NCBI GenBank assembly: GCA_029941465.1
Contig: JAPYQN010000010.1
Location: forward strand, 6,754-43,072
DNA from: Gammaproteobacteria bacterium
GTDB lineage: Bacteria; Pseudomonadota; Gammaproteobacteria; Steroidobacterales; UBA11654
Direction of reading: 5' to 3'
DNA: 36,319 nt
The translations under genes were made by a program, and so were the position numbers. The notes under the pieces are model-generated. The model saw only the letters and a list, made by a program, of their open reading frames with translations. It ran no database searches and had not been told where the DNA came from. Shown piece by piece: positions 17,624-24,855 of the stretch (position 1 is the first letter of the stretch; the number at the start of each line of letters is the position of its first letter).

Positions 17624-19297
17624 TTATTTTTTATCTGGTGAAACCCCCAAAAGTCTAAGTGTTCTCGATGCGATTGAAGAAAATATTGGAGCTGCAACCT
17701 GACCCCCATAATACTCTCTTCCTTGGGGCTCATTAACAATGACTGCAACAACTATTCTAGGCTCAGAGATAGGGGCAATACCAACAAAAATAGCATTATG
17801 AGCATCTCGTGAATAATTAGCTGCAGCAATTTGTGCAGTGCCTGTTTTTCCACCAACCCTATAACCATTAATTTGTGCTCTGACAGCAGACCGTTCCACA
17901 ACTTGCTCAAGCATCAATAAAAGTGTCTGAGATGTTTGCTCTGACAATACTCTATTGCCTGTTTCTAGTTGATCAATTCGTTCAAGAGAAATATTATTCT
18001 TAACTCCTCCATTCGCTATTGTTGCATAAGCATTTGCCAATTGAATTAAATTAACATCAACGTTATAACCAAAAGCTAAAGAAGCACGCATGCCATCTCT
18101 CCAACGTTGATATGAGTTGTCTAGAGTCCCTGAAGTTTCCCCAGGAAAACCTGAAGCAGTTGCTTGCCCAATGCCTAATTTTGATAGAATTTCATAAAAT
18201 AATTCTGGGTCAGTTGATAGTGAAATTTTTGAGGCTCCAACATTACTGGATTTAATCAATATCTCACCTAGACTAAGTGGTCCATAATATCTTGGATCCT
18301 TAATTTCTCTTGAGCCGATTGAATAAGGAAGGGTGTCAATCGTGTCTGTTGAATTAAAAATTCCATGCTCAAGAGCAGTCGCAATAATTAAGGGTTTAAA
18401 CGTTGATCCAGGTTCAAATTTATCCGTAAGAGCTCGATTCTTATAAAACTTGGGTAATCGAAGTTTGAGATTACTCATATCTGCAGAAGGATTATTCACA
18501 ATGGCTAATACCTCACCAGTTTTAATGTCTAAAACAACCGCAGAAGCTTGCTTTGCTTGAGAGATATTCACTCCTTCATTAAGAGCGGCATGAGCTATAT
18601 ATTGAATCCTAACATCTATGCTCGTATGAAAATCTTTCCCTTGTTTAGCTGGCTGAATAATTTCAACATCTTCAATAGTATGTAAACCAATATCAGTAAT
18701 TGCTTTTTTTTTGCCATCTTTTCCTGACAAATAATCATTAAGAGCATACTCTAAGCCCTCTTGACCTTGATCATTGTTATCATTGAATCCTATGATCTGT
18801 GTTGTGATCTCTCCATTGGGATTAAATCTTTTATAAGCCTTCTCTAACCAAAAGTAATTGCTTTTTTTTAGGCGATTAATTACAGCTACTTGATCTTTGC
18901 CTAACTCTCTGGAGAGGATAAAATATCTTCTAGATGATCTTTTCTTGATCTCCTGATCAAGTACTGAATGATTGATTTTTAATACTGAAGCCAAAGACTT
19001 AGACAACTCCTGGTATCGACTTGAAGATAAAAATATCTTGGGATCTACCACTAGATTGCTAACTGGGATACTGACAGCCAAAGGGTTAGAATTTCGATCA
19101 TATATAGTGCCTCGACTTGATGGGATAGTGAGAGTTTTTATATGTTTTTTCTCACCTTCAGCACTTAAAAAATCAGATTCAATATATTGAAGATAAAATG
19201 ATCTAGATAAAAGAATAATGATTAGAGTAATAAGAATAAGGCTCAGAAAAATAAATCGGCTCCTAATAAGCCTTAAATTATTACTGCTTATCTTCAT
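17624..19297 (-). CDS. ftsI: Septal transpeptidase FtsI (PBP3)
   Basis: 557 residues against 588 in E. coli. A short cytoplasmic tail and one membrane anchor (about 12-33) are followed by the pedestal domain (SRGTIYDRNSNPLAVS) and the transpeptidase domain with S298-TF-K301 (active serine), S350-S-N352 and K484-TGT. It crosslinks septal peptidoglycan with FtsW. The C-terminus stops soon after the catalytic domain (RLLGVSPDKK), with no long tail of the kind processed by Prc in E. coli. It overlaps ftsL by 17 bp. Confidence 0.97.
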   Translation of the reverse strand: MKISSNNLRLIRSRFIFLSLILITLIIILLSRSFYLQYIESDFLSAEGEKKHIKTLTIPSSRGTIYDRNSNPLAVSIPVSNLVVDPKIFLSSSRYQELSKSLASVLKINHSVLDQEIKKRSSRRYFILSRELGKDQVAVINRLKKSNYFWLEKAYKRFNPNGEITTQIIGFNDNNDQGQEGLEYALNDYLSGKDGKKKAITDIGLHTIEDVEIIQPAKQGKDFHTSIDVRIQYIAHAALNEGVNISQAKQASAVVLDIKTGEVLAIVNNPSADMSNLKLRLPKFYKNRALTDKFEPGSTFKPLIIATALEHGIFNSTDTIDTLPYSIGSREIKDPRYYGPLSLGEILIKSSNVGASKISLSTDPELFYEILSKLGIGQATASGFPGETSGTLDNSYQRWRDGMRASLAFGYNVDVNLIQLANAYATIANGGVKNNISLERIDQLETGNRVLSEQTSQTLLLMLEQVVERSAVRAQINGYRVGGKTGTAQIAAANYSRDAHNAIFVGIAPISEPRIVVAVIVNEPQGREYYGGQVAAPIFSSIASRTLRLLGVSPDKK

Positions 19298-19574
19298 TAA
19301 TTAATAATACTTTTATTTTTGAAGAATCTGGTAATTGCATTGATGCCTTTTCATTAGCCTCTTTTTCTAAACTCATTCCAGATAAAAGCTCCGAGAGATC
19401 CAAACGAAGTTCCTTCCATTTAATCTCTAACTGATCCTGCTGTTTGACTAATAATTGATATTGCTTAAATAGCTCTCTATTTTTGTAATGTGTATCTATT
19501 TCGTAAGTTGCAGTAACAGCAACCATTAAAAACCAGAATAAAGGCCACTTATACCAATTGAGCTTATCTTTCAT
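19281..19574 (-). CDS. ftsL: Cell division protein FtsL
   Basis: 97 residues: a short N-terminus, one membrane segment (WPLFWFLMVAVTATYEI, about 10-26) and a coiled-coil region (KQQDQLEIKWKELRLDLSELLSG). FtsL is poorly conserved in sequence; topology and position between rsmH and ftsI identify it. It forms the FtsQLB complex that activates FtsWI. It overlaps rsmH by 4 bp (ATGA) and ftsI by 17 bp, so all three are probably translationally coupled. Confidence 0.88.
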   Translation of the reverse strand: MKDKLNWYKWPLFWFLMVAVTATYEIDTHYKNRELFKQYQLLVKQQDQLEIKWKELRLDLSELLSGMSLEKEANEKASMQLPDSSKIKVLLINEDKQ

Positions 19575-20500
19575 TTTATTTTTTCAGCAGCCCTTAATAT
19601 CGCACTTCGTGATCTTGGATTGGTTTTGACCTCCTCGTCTGAAGGTTTAATTTTCTTTAATATAACTTTTAATTTTGATGTGTCTTCAATATTTGGCAGC
19701 TTAGATAAAGTGGGATCTATTCTTGAGTTATCTCTAAAAAAACGTTTAACGATGCGATCCTCAAGTGAATGAAAACTAATAACAGCAATTCTTCCACCAG
19801 GTTTTAGACGTTCTAAACTAAAATCTAATAATGATCTTAACTCCTCAAGTTCATCATTAATATGCATTCTAATGGCTTGAAATGTTTTAGTGGCCGGGTG
19901 CTTTTTTTCTTTTTTTATAGAATGTTTTTTTATTTGATAAATAAGATCAGCAAGTTCTCTGGTGCTATTAAATGACTTAATACTTCTTTGTTCTATTATT
20001 GTTTTCGCAATTTTTCTTGAGTACGACTCTTCTCCATACTTCCAAATTATCCCTGAGATCTCATCTTCAGGGGCTCTATTGATCCAGTCTTTAGCTGAAA
20101 TGCCTGTTGTTTGATCCATTCTCATATCCAACTCAGCATCTTTCTTAAAACTAAAACCTCTTTCTTTAGAGTCTAATTGATGCGATGAAACACCCAAATC
20201 AGCTATGATTCCATCAAATGTAAAAGAACAATCCAGTTGATTTATTTCTTTTCTTAAGCTTCTAAAATTACTTTTAAGAATAGTGAGTTGAGGATGAGAA
20301 AACTTAGACTTAAGATAAGCAATTGAGTCTTGATCTCTATCAGCTGCTATTAGATGTCCTTGATTATCCAAACTTTCTAAAATTAATTGTGTGTGACCTC
20401 CAAATCCAGCTGTAGCGTCTAGATATAAGCCCTCTGCAGTAGTCATCATTACCTTTGTGGATTCTTTAGCAAGGACAGGTATGTGTAATGTATTGAACAT
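19571..20500 (-). CDS. rsmH: 16S rRNA m4C1402 methyltransferase RsmH
   Basis: 309 residues; E. coli RsmH (MraW) is 313. It begins with HIPVLAKESTKVM, then the SAM-binding YLDATAGFGGHTQLIL, then GIIADLGVSSHQLDSKERGFSF and AVISFHSLEDRIVKRFF. It methylates N4 of C1402 in the ribosomal P site; RsmI, also in this window, adds the 2'-O-methyl to the same base. In most proteobacteria mraZ directly precedes rsmH; here ftsZ lies between, with 42 bp and a hairpin before the rsmH start. Confidence 0.97.
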   Translation of the reverse strand: MFNTLHIPVLAKESTKVMMTTAEGLYLDATAGFGGHTQLILESLDNQGHLIAADRDQDSIAYLKSKFSHPQLTILKSNFRSLRKEINQLDCSFTFDGIIADLGVSSHQLDSKERGFSFKKDAELDMRMDQTTGISAKDWINRAPEDEISGIIWKYGEESYSRKIAKTIIEQRSIKSFNSTRELADLIYQIKKHSIKKEKKHPATKTFQAIRMHINDELEELRSLLDFSLERLKPGGRIAVISFHSLEDRIVKRFFRDNSRIDPTLSKLPNIEDTSKLKVILKKIKPSDEEVKTNPRSRSAILRAAEKIK

Positions 20501-20515
20501 AACTAAAGAATTTAG

Positions 20516-20550
20516 ATTTTATAAAATAGATAATGCCTAAAATTAGGCAT
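20516..20550 (-). other. Stem-loop over the ftsZ stop codon plus palindrome, ftsZ-rsmH spacer
   Basis: ATGCCTA (20533-20539) and TAGGCAT (20544-20550) form a perfect 7-bp stem with a 4-nt loop; the ftsZ TAA lies in the loop and stem. A second perfect 12-bp palindrome, ATTTTATAAAAT, follows at 20516-20527, before the rsmH ATG. There is no T-run directly after the stem, so full termination is doubtful. Partial attenuation, RNase processing or 3'-end protection of the ftsZ message is plausible. Confidence 0.55.
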
Positions 20551-21691
20551 CCTGTCTTTTCAAAAATTGAGGGACATCAAGTATTTCTAAGTCTTCATGT
20601 TTCCCAATAATCGCTTCTTCCTTATTTTCAAATAGATCCTTAGTCTCTCTTAATGGATTTCTTTCAGTTATAGGTCTGTCAAGGTTACTGAAATTAGTTT
20701 GATCCTTTATCTTATTCTCAGATTGTCTCTCACCTAAACCAGTTGCAACGATAGTTACTCTGATTGAATCATTCATATTCTTTGAGATAGCTGTACCAAC
20801 TATTACCTTAGCCTTATCTGAAGCATAACTTTTGACTATCCCGCCAATTTCATCAAATTCTGATATTTCAAGATCTTCATCTGCCGTAACATTGAGTAAA
20901 ATTCCTTTAGCTCCTTGCAAATCAATATCCTCCAGCAAAGGGCTATTCACTGCTTCTTCAATTGCTCTTCGCCCTCGGTCAGGCCCAGAAGCCACTGCAG
21001 AACCCATAATTCCTCTCCCTTTATCACTCATAACTTTTTTAACATCTGCAAAATCAAGATTCATTAGGCCTGGAACGGTAATCAGTCCAACGATACCTTG
21101 CACTGAATTTAGTAAAACATCATTTGCAGCTTCAAAAGCTTTTACTAGGGTAATTTTCTTGCCCAATGATTGTAATTTATCATTAGGTATTATGATGAGT
21201 GAATCGACATGTTTCTCTAATTCTTTTATGCCTTCTTCAGCATATTGAGTTCTTAAATCACCCTCCCAATTGAAAGGCTTAGTAACTACGGCAACGGTTA
21301 AAATACCTAACTCTTTTGCAATCTCAGCTATAACAGGGCTTGCTCCAGTCCCTGTGCCCCCACCAAAGCCTGCTGTAATGAACAACATATCTGTTTCAGA
21401 TATTGCATTTGCTATTGCTTCCTTGCTTTCTTTTGCTGATTCACTCCCTATACCTGGATCCATACCAGCACCTAAACCTTTAGTGGTATCTATGCCTATT
21501 TGTATCTTTGTTGCAACATGGGATTGTGCTAAATCTTGAGCATCTGTATTAGCACATAGAAAATCGACACCCTCCATCCCCTTAGAGATCATGTGACCAA
21601 CTGCATTGCCTCCGCTTCCACCAACCCCAATTACCTTTATATTGGCTTTCTGATCAGCCGTATCATCTATTACAAACGCAAAATCTACCAT
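20543..21691 (-). CDS. ftsZ: Cell division GTPase FtsZ
   Basis: About 382 residues; E. coli FtsZ is 383. The tubulin-like GTPase has IKVIGVGGSGGNAVGHM, the GTP-binding GGGTGTGASPVIA, a T7-loop region (NLDFADVKKVM) and a C-terminal tail DLEILDVPQFLKRQDA, the peptide bound by FtsA, ZipA and ZapD. It builds the Z-ring. AGGAG sits 5 bases before the second Met codon (21691), so that start is preferred to 21694. Location is odd: between mraZ and rsmH instead of after ftsA. It follows mraZ by about 15 bp and so is the second gene behind the mraZ promoter. Confidence 0.98.
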   Translation of the reverse strand: MVDFAFVIDDTADQKANIKVIGVGGSGGNAVGHMISKGMEGVDFLCANTDAQDLAQSHVATKIQIGIDTTKGLGAGMDPGIGSESAKESKEAIANAISETDMLFITAGFGGGTGTGASPVIAEIAKELGILTVAVVTKPFNWEGDLRTQYAEEGIKELEKHVDSLIIIPNDKLQSLGKKITLVKAFEAANDVLLNSVQGIVGLITVPGLMNLDFADVKKVMSDKGRGIMGSAVASGPDRGRRAIEEAVNSPLLEDIDLQGAKGILLNVTADEDLEISEFDEIGGIVKSYASDKAKVIVGTAISKNMNDSIRVTIVATGLGERQSENKIKDQTNFSNLDRPITERNPLRETKDLFENKEEAIIGKHEDLEILDVPQFLKRQDA

Positions 21692-21706
21692 CATTTCTCC
21701 TAATTT

Positions 21707-22153
21707 CTATAATGACAACATCTCAAAATCTTTGGGTAAGGTAAATTTTTCTTCCTGTAACCATTTCTCTCGAGACTTAGTCCATGTTAAATAATCCCAG
21801 ATTTCAAAACGCTTACCCTGGCCTATAAACATGGCTTCTTTATTAATTTTTGAAAATTCTCTTAGCTCTGAAGGAATTAAAATTCTTGCTGAAGAATCTA
21901 TTTCTATTTCAACTGCATGACCTACAAGCAATCTCTGTAATTTCCTACTGGAATTATCAAGGCTTGGCAGTTTCATTATTTTCTCTTCTATCTTTAACCA
22001 GTGATGTAGTGGATATAATAAAAGACAGTGATCTAGATCTATTGTGCAAATCAGCTTATTCTTGGAAACTTTAATTAGCTCATGTCTATATTTTGTGGGA
22101 ATCGAAACCCGACCCTTAGCATCAAGACTAATTTTATTTAAACCTCTAAACAT
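21707..22153 (-). CDS. mraZ: Transcriptional regulator MraZ
   Basis: 148 residues from the ATG at 22153 (MFRGLNKISLDAKGRVSIP), which aligns with the E. coli start; the longer 22198 ORF start is rejected because it would run through the operator and lacks homology. Two AbrB-like DNA-binding repeats are present: LDAKGRVSIPTKYR and IDSSARILIPSELR. MraZ forms a ring and represses its own dcw promoter by binding direct TGGGN-type repeats; matching repeats lie 30-45 bp upstream. Here the first gene under that control, after mraZ itself, is ftsZ. Confidence 0.95.
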   Translation of the reverse strand: MFRGLNKISLDAKGRVSIPTKYRHELIKVSKNKLICTIDLDHCLLLYPLHHWLKIEEKIMKLPSLDNSSRKLQRLLVGHAVEIEIDSSARILIPSELREFSKINKEAMFIGQGKRFEIWDYLTWTKSREKWLQEEKFTLPKDFEMLSL

Positions 22154-22182
22154 CATATATAACAATAGGAACACAGTAAATA

Positions 22183-22197
22183 TCCCACTTTTTACCA
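22183..22197 (-). promoter_or_regulatory. MraZ operator (two direct repeats, 10-bp period)
   Basis: On the minus strand TGGTA (22193-22197), 5 bp, TGGGA (22183-22187): two direct repeats with a 10-bp period. This fits the TGGGN repeats with 5-nt spacers reported for E. coli MraZ, which has three. It lies just downstream of the -10 box, over the expected transcription start, suited to autorepression. Confidence 0.75.
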
Positions 22198-22206
22198 CTC
22201 AAATAC

Positions 22207-22234
22207 ACTATAGTTTATTGGTAAGTTATGTCAA
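22207..22234 (-). promoter_or_regulatory. mraZ/dcw promoter
   Basis: A perfect -35 TTGACA (22229-22234), 16-bp spacer and TATAGT (22207-22212, 5 of 6) on the minus strand. It is the best promoter-like sequence I saw in the window. It lies between the 3' end of rnpB and mraZ and is followed by the MraZ repeats. Confidence 0.8.
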
Positions 22235-22268
22235 CCGAAAGATGATTAGAAAATAGCTCTAATTAGAG

Positions 22269-22606
22269 AAAAGGAGTTGGTCTATAAGCCGGGTTCTGTC
22301 TTGGACAATCATTCATCTGGGATGCTTGTCACCAAACACCTCTAGCAACCTACCCTAGAGCGATTACGGGATATCATAGCTCTTCTATTTGGTTTTGCTC
22401 TCGATGGGGTTTGCAATGCCATAAATGTTACCATTTATGCGGTGCGCTCTTACCACACCTTTTCACCCTTACTTTATCAAAGCGGTTTATTTTCTGTTGC
22501 ACTTTCCAGAGGCTCACGCCTTCCAGGAATTACCTGGCATCGTACCCGTTAGAGCCCGGACTTTCCTCCAAATTAATTTATTTGGCGATTGTCTGACCAA
22601 CTCCGA
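22269..22606 (-). ncRNA. rnpB: RNase P RNA (bacterial A type), P15 loop without GGU
   Basis: On the minus strand all universal blocks are present: GGAGGAAAGTCCGGGCTC, GTGCAACAGAAA, GGTAAGAGCGCACCG, AACCCCATCGAGAGCAA and GACAGAACCCGGCTTATAGACC. P1 is a perfect 10-bp helix, GGAGTTGGTC (22595-22604) with GACCAACTCC (22273-22282). P3 is reduced to CCAAAT/ATTTGG. The P15 stem (AGAGC/GCTCT, near 22357-22384) encloses TATGATATCCCGTAATC, which has no GGU; that motif normally pairs with tRNA CCA. A TATGAT box (22625-22630) may be the promoter -10, and a short CTCT/AGAG hairpin lies at 22257-22268 beyond the 3' end. The ends are approximate. Location between rsmI and mraZ is as in Pseudomonas. Confidence 0.96.
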
Positions 22607-22643
22607 AGTGAATTATTCATCACTATCATAAAAAAAACAAGGG

Positions 22644-23474
22644 CTAGTATTGTTTTTCTAACGCATGAGTATAAATAATCTTTTTAGAATAACCTGTAAT
22701 TTTTGCACAGATCTTGATGGAACTTTTTAATGATAGCTCAAGTGTTAGAAGGCTTAAAATAAAATCAATTTTTTCATAATCAATACTTGTATTTCTTTCA
22801 CCTTGAACAATGATAGTAAATTCACCTTTCAATCTATCGGGGTTTGTTGATAGATAATTAGAAATCTCTAACAAATTACTGCCTAAAAAACTTTCATAGA
22901 GTTTTGTTATCTCTTTGCAAAGGACTGCATTTCTATTTTCGCCAAAAATCTCTTTCATTGACTCAATGGTATTAACTATTCTATGAACAGACTCATAAAA
23001 TATTAATGTTTCTGACCTGTTAGTCAGCTTTCTCAGTTCTTTAGCTCTTTTTACTTTAGTTTTTGGTAAAAACCCATAAAAGGTAAATTTATCTGCAGAA
23101 ATACCTGAAGCAGTTAATGCAGCTATCGCTGCTGAACAACCCGGTACGGGTGTAACTTGGATTGATTCTTCTCTAGCGGACCGAATTAGGAGATACCCTG
23201 GATCACTAATCAATGGTGTTCCTGCATCAGCAATTAATGCAATATTTTTTCCCTCTTTTAATTGTTTAATTAAAGTTTTCGTTTTCTGATTCTCATTAAT
23301 CAGATTAAAGGATGTTAGTTTATTCTCTATTGCATAGTGATTGAGTAGCTTTTTAGCAACCCTAGTATCTTCTGCAAGAATTAGATCGACACTTTTTAGA
23401 ACCTCAATTGCTCTAAAAGTTATATCTCGTAAGTTACCAATAGGAGTTGAAACAATATTTAATTGGCCGGGCAT
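22644..23474 (-). CDS. rsmI: 16S rRNA C1402 2'-O-methyltransferase RsmI
   Basis: 276 residues; E. coli RsmI is 286. A tetrapyrrole-methylase (SPOUT-unrelated) fold with LNIVSTPIGNLRDITFRA at the start, LAEDTRVAKKLL, and IALIADAGTPLISDPGYLLI for SAM binding. It adds the ribose methyl of m4Cm1402; RsmH, encoded 3 kb away, makes the base methyl. It ends about 38 bp before rnpB on the same strand and follows sspA by about 30 bp. In Pseudomonas rsmI is likewise next to rnpB, though usually divergent from lpoA. Confidence 0.96.
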   Translation of the reverse strand: MPGQLNIVSTPIGNLRDITFRAIEVLKSVDLILAEDTRVAKKLLNHYAIENKLTSFNLINENQKTKTLIKQLKEGKNIALIADAGTPLISDPGYLLIRSAREESIQVTPVPGCSAAIAALTASGISADKFTFYGFLPKTKVKRAKELRKLTNRSETLIFYESVHRIVNTIESMKEIFGENRNAVLCKEITKLYESFLGSNLLEISNYLSTNPDRLKGEFTIIVQGERNTSIDYEKIDFILSLLTLELSLKSSIKICAKITGYSKKIIYTHALEKQY

Positions 23475-23503
23475 TGGATAATCTCCAATAATTCAAGATG
23501 ACA

Positions 23504-24133
23504 CTATAAGTGCATCTCCTCTTCGTCTTCTGTAAGGCTGTCATGGAATGCCTCCCTGTCGAACACTCTTTGCATATAACTTTTCATATTTTTATGGTCA
23601 TTCGTTAAGTTGATATGAAAATAATCTAACCTCCAAAGTATAGGGCCCAGAACACAGTCTATAATGGTAAAATGCTCACTAAGAAAGTACTTATTAACTG
23701 AAAATAAATCAGCTGTTGCATTTAATGCTGATTTTAATTTCTTTCTACAGCTATTTTCATTTCGAGTTCCTAGTGACTGATCAAGATCCACTGCAGACTG
23801 AACAATATCAACTTCTAGGGAAGTTAAAGCTAATCTTATTTTAGCTCTATCAACTGGGTTAACTGGTAATAGAGGTGGATAAGGATACCTCTCATCTATA
23901 TATTCCATAATAACTCTTGAGTCATACAGAACTAATTCACGATCCACTAATGTTGGCATCGTAGCAAATGGGTTAAGAGCTATTAGATCTTCTGGTATTT
24001 TATTACCATCATAGTTATTAATTTGAGTAACAATGCCTTTTTCTGAGAGAACAAATCTAACTTGATGTGATCGGATACATATATTTCCTGAGTATAAACC
24101 CATCATAGATCTTCTATTTGCAACACTTGTCAT
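23504..24133 (-). CDS. sspA: Stringent starvation protein A
   Basis: About 209 residues; E. coli SspA is 212. A glutathione-transferase-like fold that binds RNA polymerase: RSMMGLYSG, SHQVRFVLSEKG, MPTLVDRELVLYDSRVIMEYIDERYPYPPLLPV in the N-domain, then an all-helical C-domain ending YMQRVFDREAFHDSLTEDEEEM. The ATG at 24133 has AGGGGA 7 bases upstream and aligns with E. coli; the track start at 24166 adds 11 unconserved residues. It follows the cytochrome bc1 genes as in many gammaproteobacteria. The usual partner sspB (adaptor for ClpXP) does not follow; rsmI does. Confidence 0.94.
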   Translation of the reverse strand: MTSVANRRSMMGLYSGNICIRSHQVRFVLSEKGIVTQINNYDGNKIPEDLIALNPFATMPTLVDRELVLYDSRVIMEYIDERYPYPPLLPVNPVDRAKIRLALTSLEVDIVQSAVDLDQSLGTRNENSCRKKLKSALNATADLFSVNKYFLSEHFTIIDCVLGPILWRLDYFHINLTNDHKNMKSYMQRVFDREAFHDSLTEDEEEMHL

Positions 24134-24183
24134 ATTTGATTCCCCTAAACTATTTGAGTAAAACAATAAATTTGCTGATTAAG

Positions 24184-24855
24184 CTACTTAACTTCTCTCC
24201 ATATATCCTTATAAAGAGCATAACTAAAAACTAAAAATAAGACCAAAAAACTGATAACCCAGACTCCGAGTGATTTTCTTTTTTGCTGTATAGGTTCGCC
24301 CACATATTCTAGAAAAGTCACTGTATCTAAGATAAATCTATTATAATCCTCGGCAATCATTTGCTCTTCAAGTAGCCATAAGATATGAGGCATACTCGTT
24401 CCATCTTGGATCAAGTTATTAACACCAGTTGGTGAAGTATGATCAATGTAGAATGACTTTAAGAATTGATAAACATAATCAGGATTTTTTCTTCTTGTTA
24501 CAAGAGTTAAATCTGGAGGTGCTTTACCAAACCATCGATCCCCGTCTTCTTGTAACATATTGGTTGTCACTAAATCCTGTGGAGTTTTATTAGTAAAAAT
24601 TAAATTGTCTAATAATTGTTCTTCCGAAATATTGAGATCTTCAGCAATTTGTTCATATCGCATATACTGTAATGAGTGACACCCAGCACAATAATTAAAG
24701 AAATTTCTCGCGCCTCTTTGTAGTGATTTAACATCTGATAAGTTAATTGTTACTGCTTCAATTCCTACCTCTGGTTCAGTAGGACTCGAAGCAAATCCGC
24801 TATTGCTAAAAAAGAAAATTGCTATAAGTGAGAAAATATATTGCTTCATGTTCAT
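24184..24855 (-). CDS. petC: Cytochrome c1 of the bc1 complex
   Basis: 223 residues. An N-terminal signal peptide (to about residue 23), the heme-c site C56-AG-C59-H60 with NYCAGCHSLQYMRY, a GTSMPHILW segment carrying the axial methionine, and a C-terminal membrane anchor (VWVISFLVLFLVFSYALY). It passes electrons from the Rieske protein to periplasmic cytochrome c. It overlaps petB by 4 bp (ATGA). Last gene of petA-petB-petC and followed by sspA, an arrangement also seen in Pseudomonas. Confidence 0.96.
   Translation of the reverse strand: MNMKQYIFSLIAIFFFSNSGFASSPTEPEVGIEAVTINLSDVKSLQRGARNFFNYCAGCHSLQYMRYEQIAEDLNISEEQLLDNLIFTNKTPQDLVTTNMLQEDGDRWFGKAPPDLTLVTRRKNPDYVYQFLKSFYIDHTSPTGVNNLIQDGTSMPHILWLLEEQMIAEDYNRFILDTVTFLEYVGEPIQQKRKSLGVWVISFLVLFLVFSYALYKDIWREVK

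Noticed and set aside
22411-22631. Two plus-strand ORFs of 61 and 68 residues
   Set aside because: They lie entirely opposite the RNase P RNA, whose conserved blocks explain the sequence.
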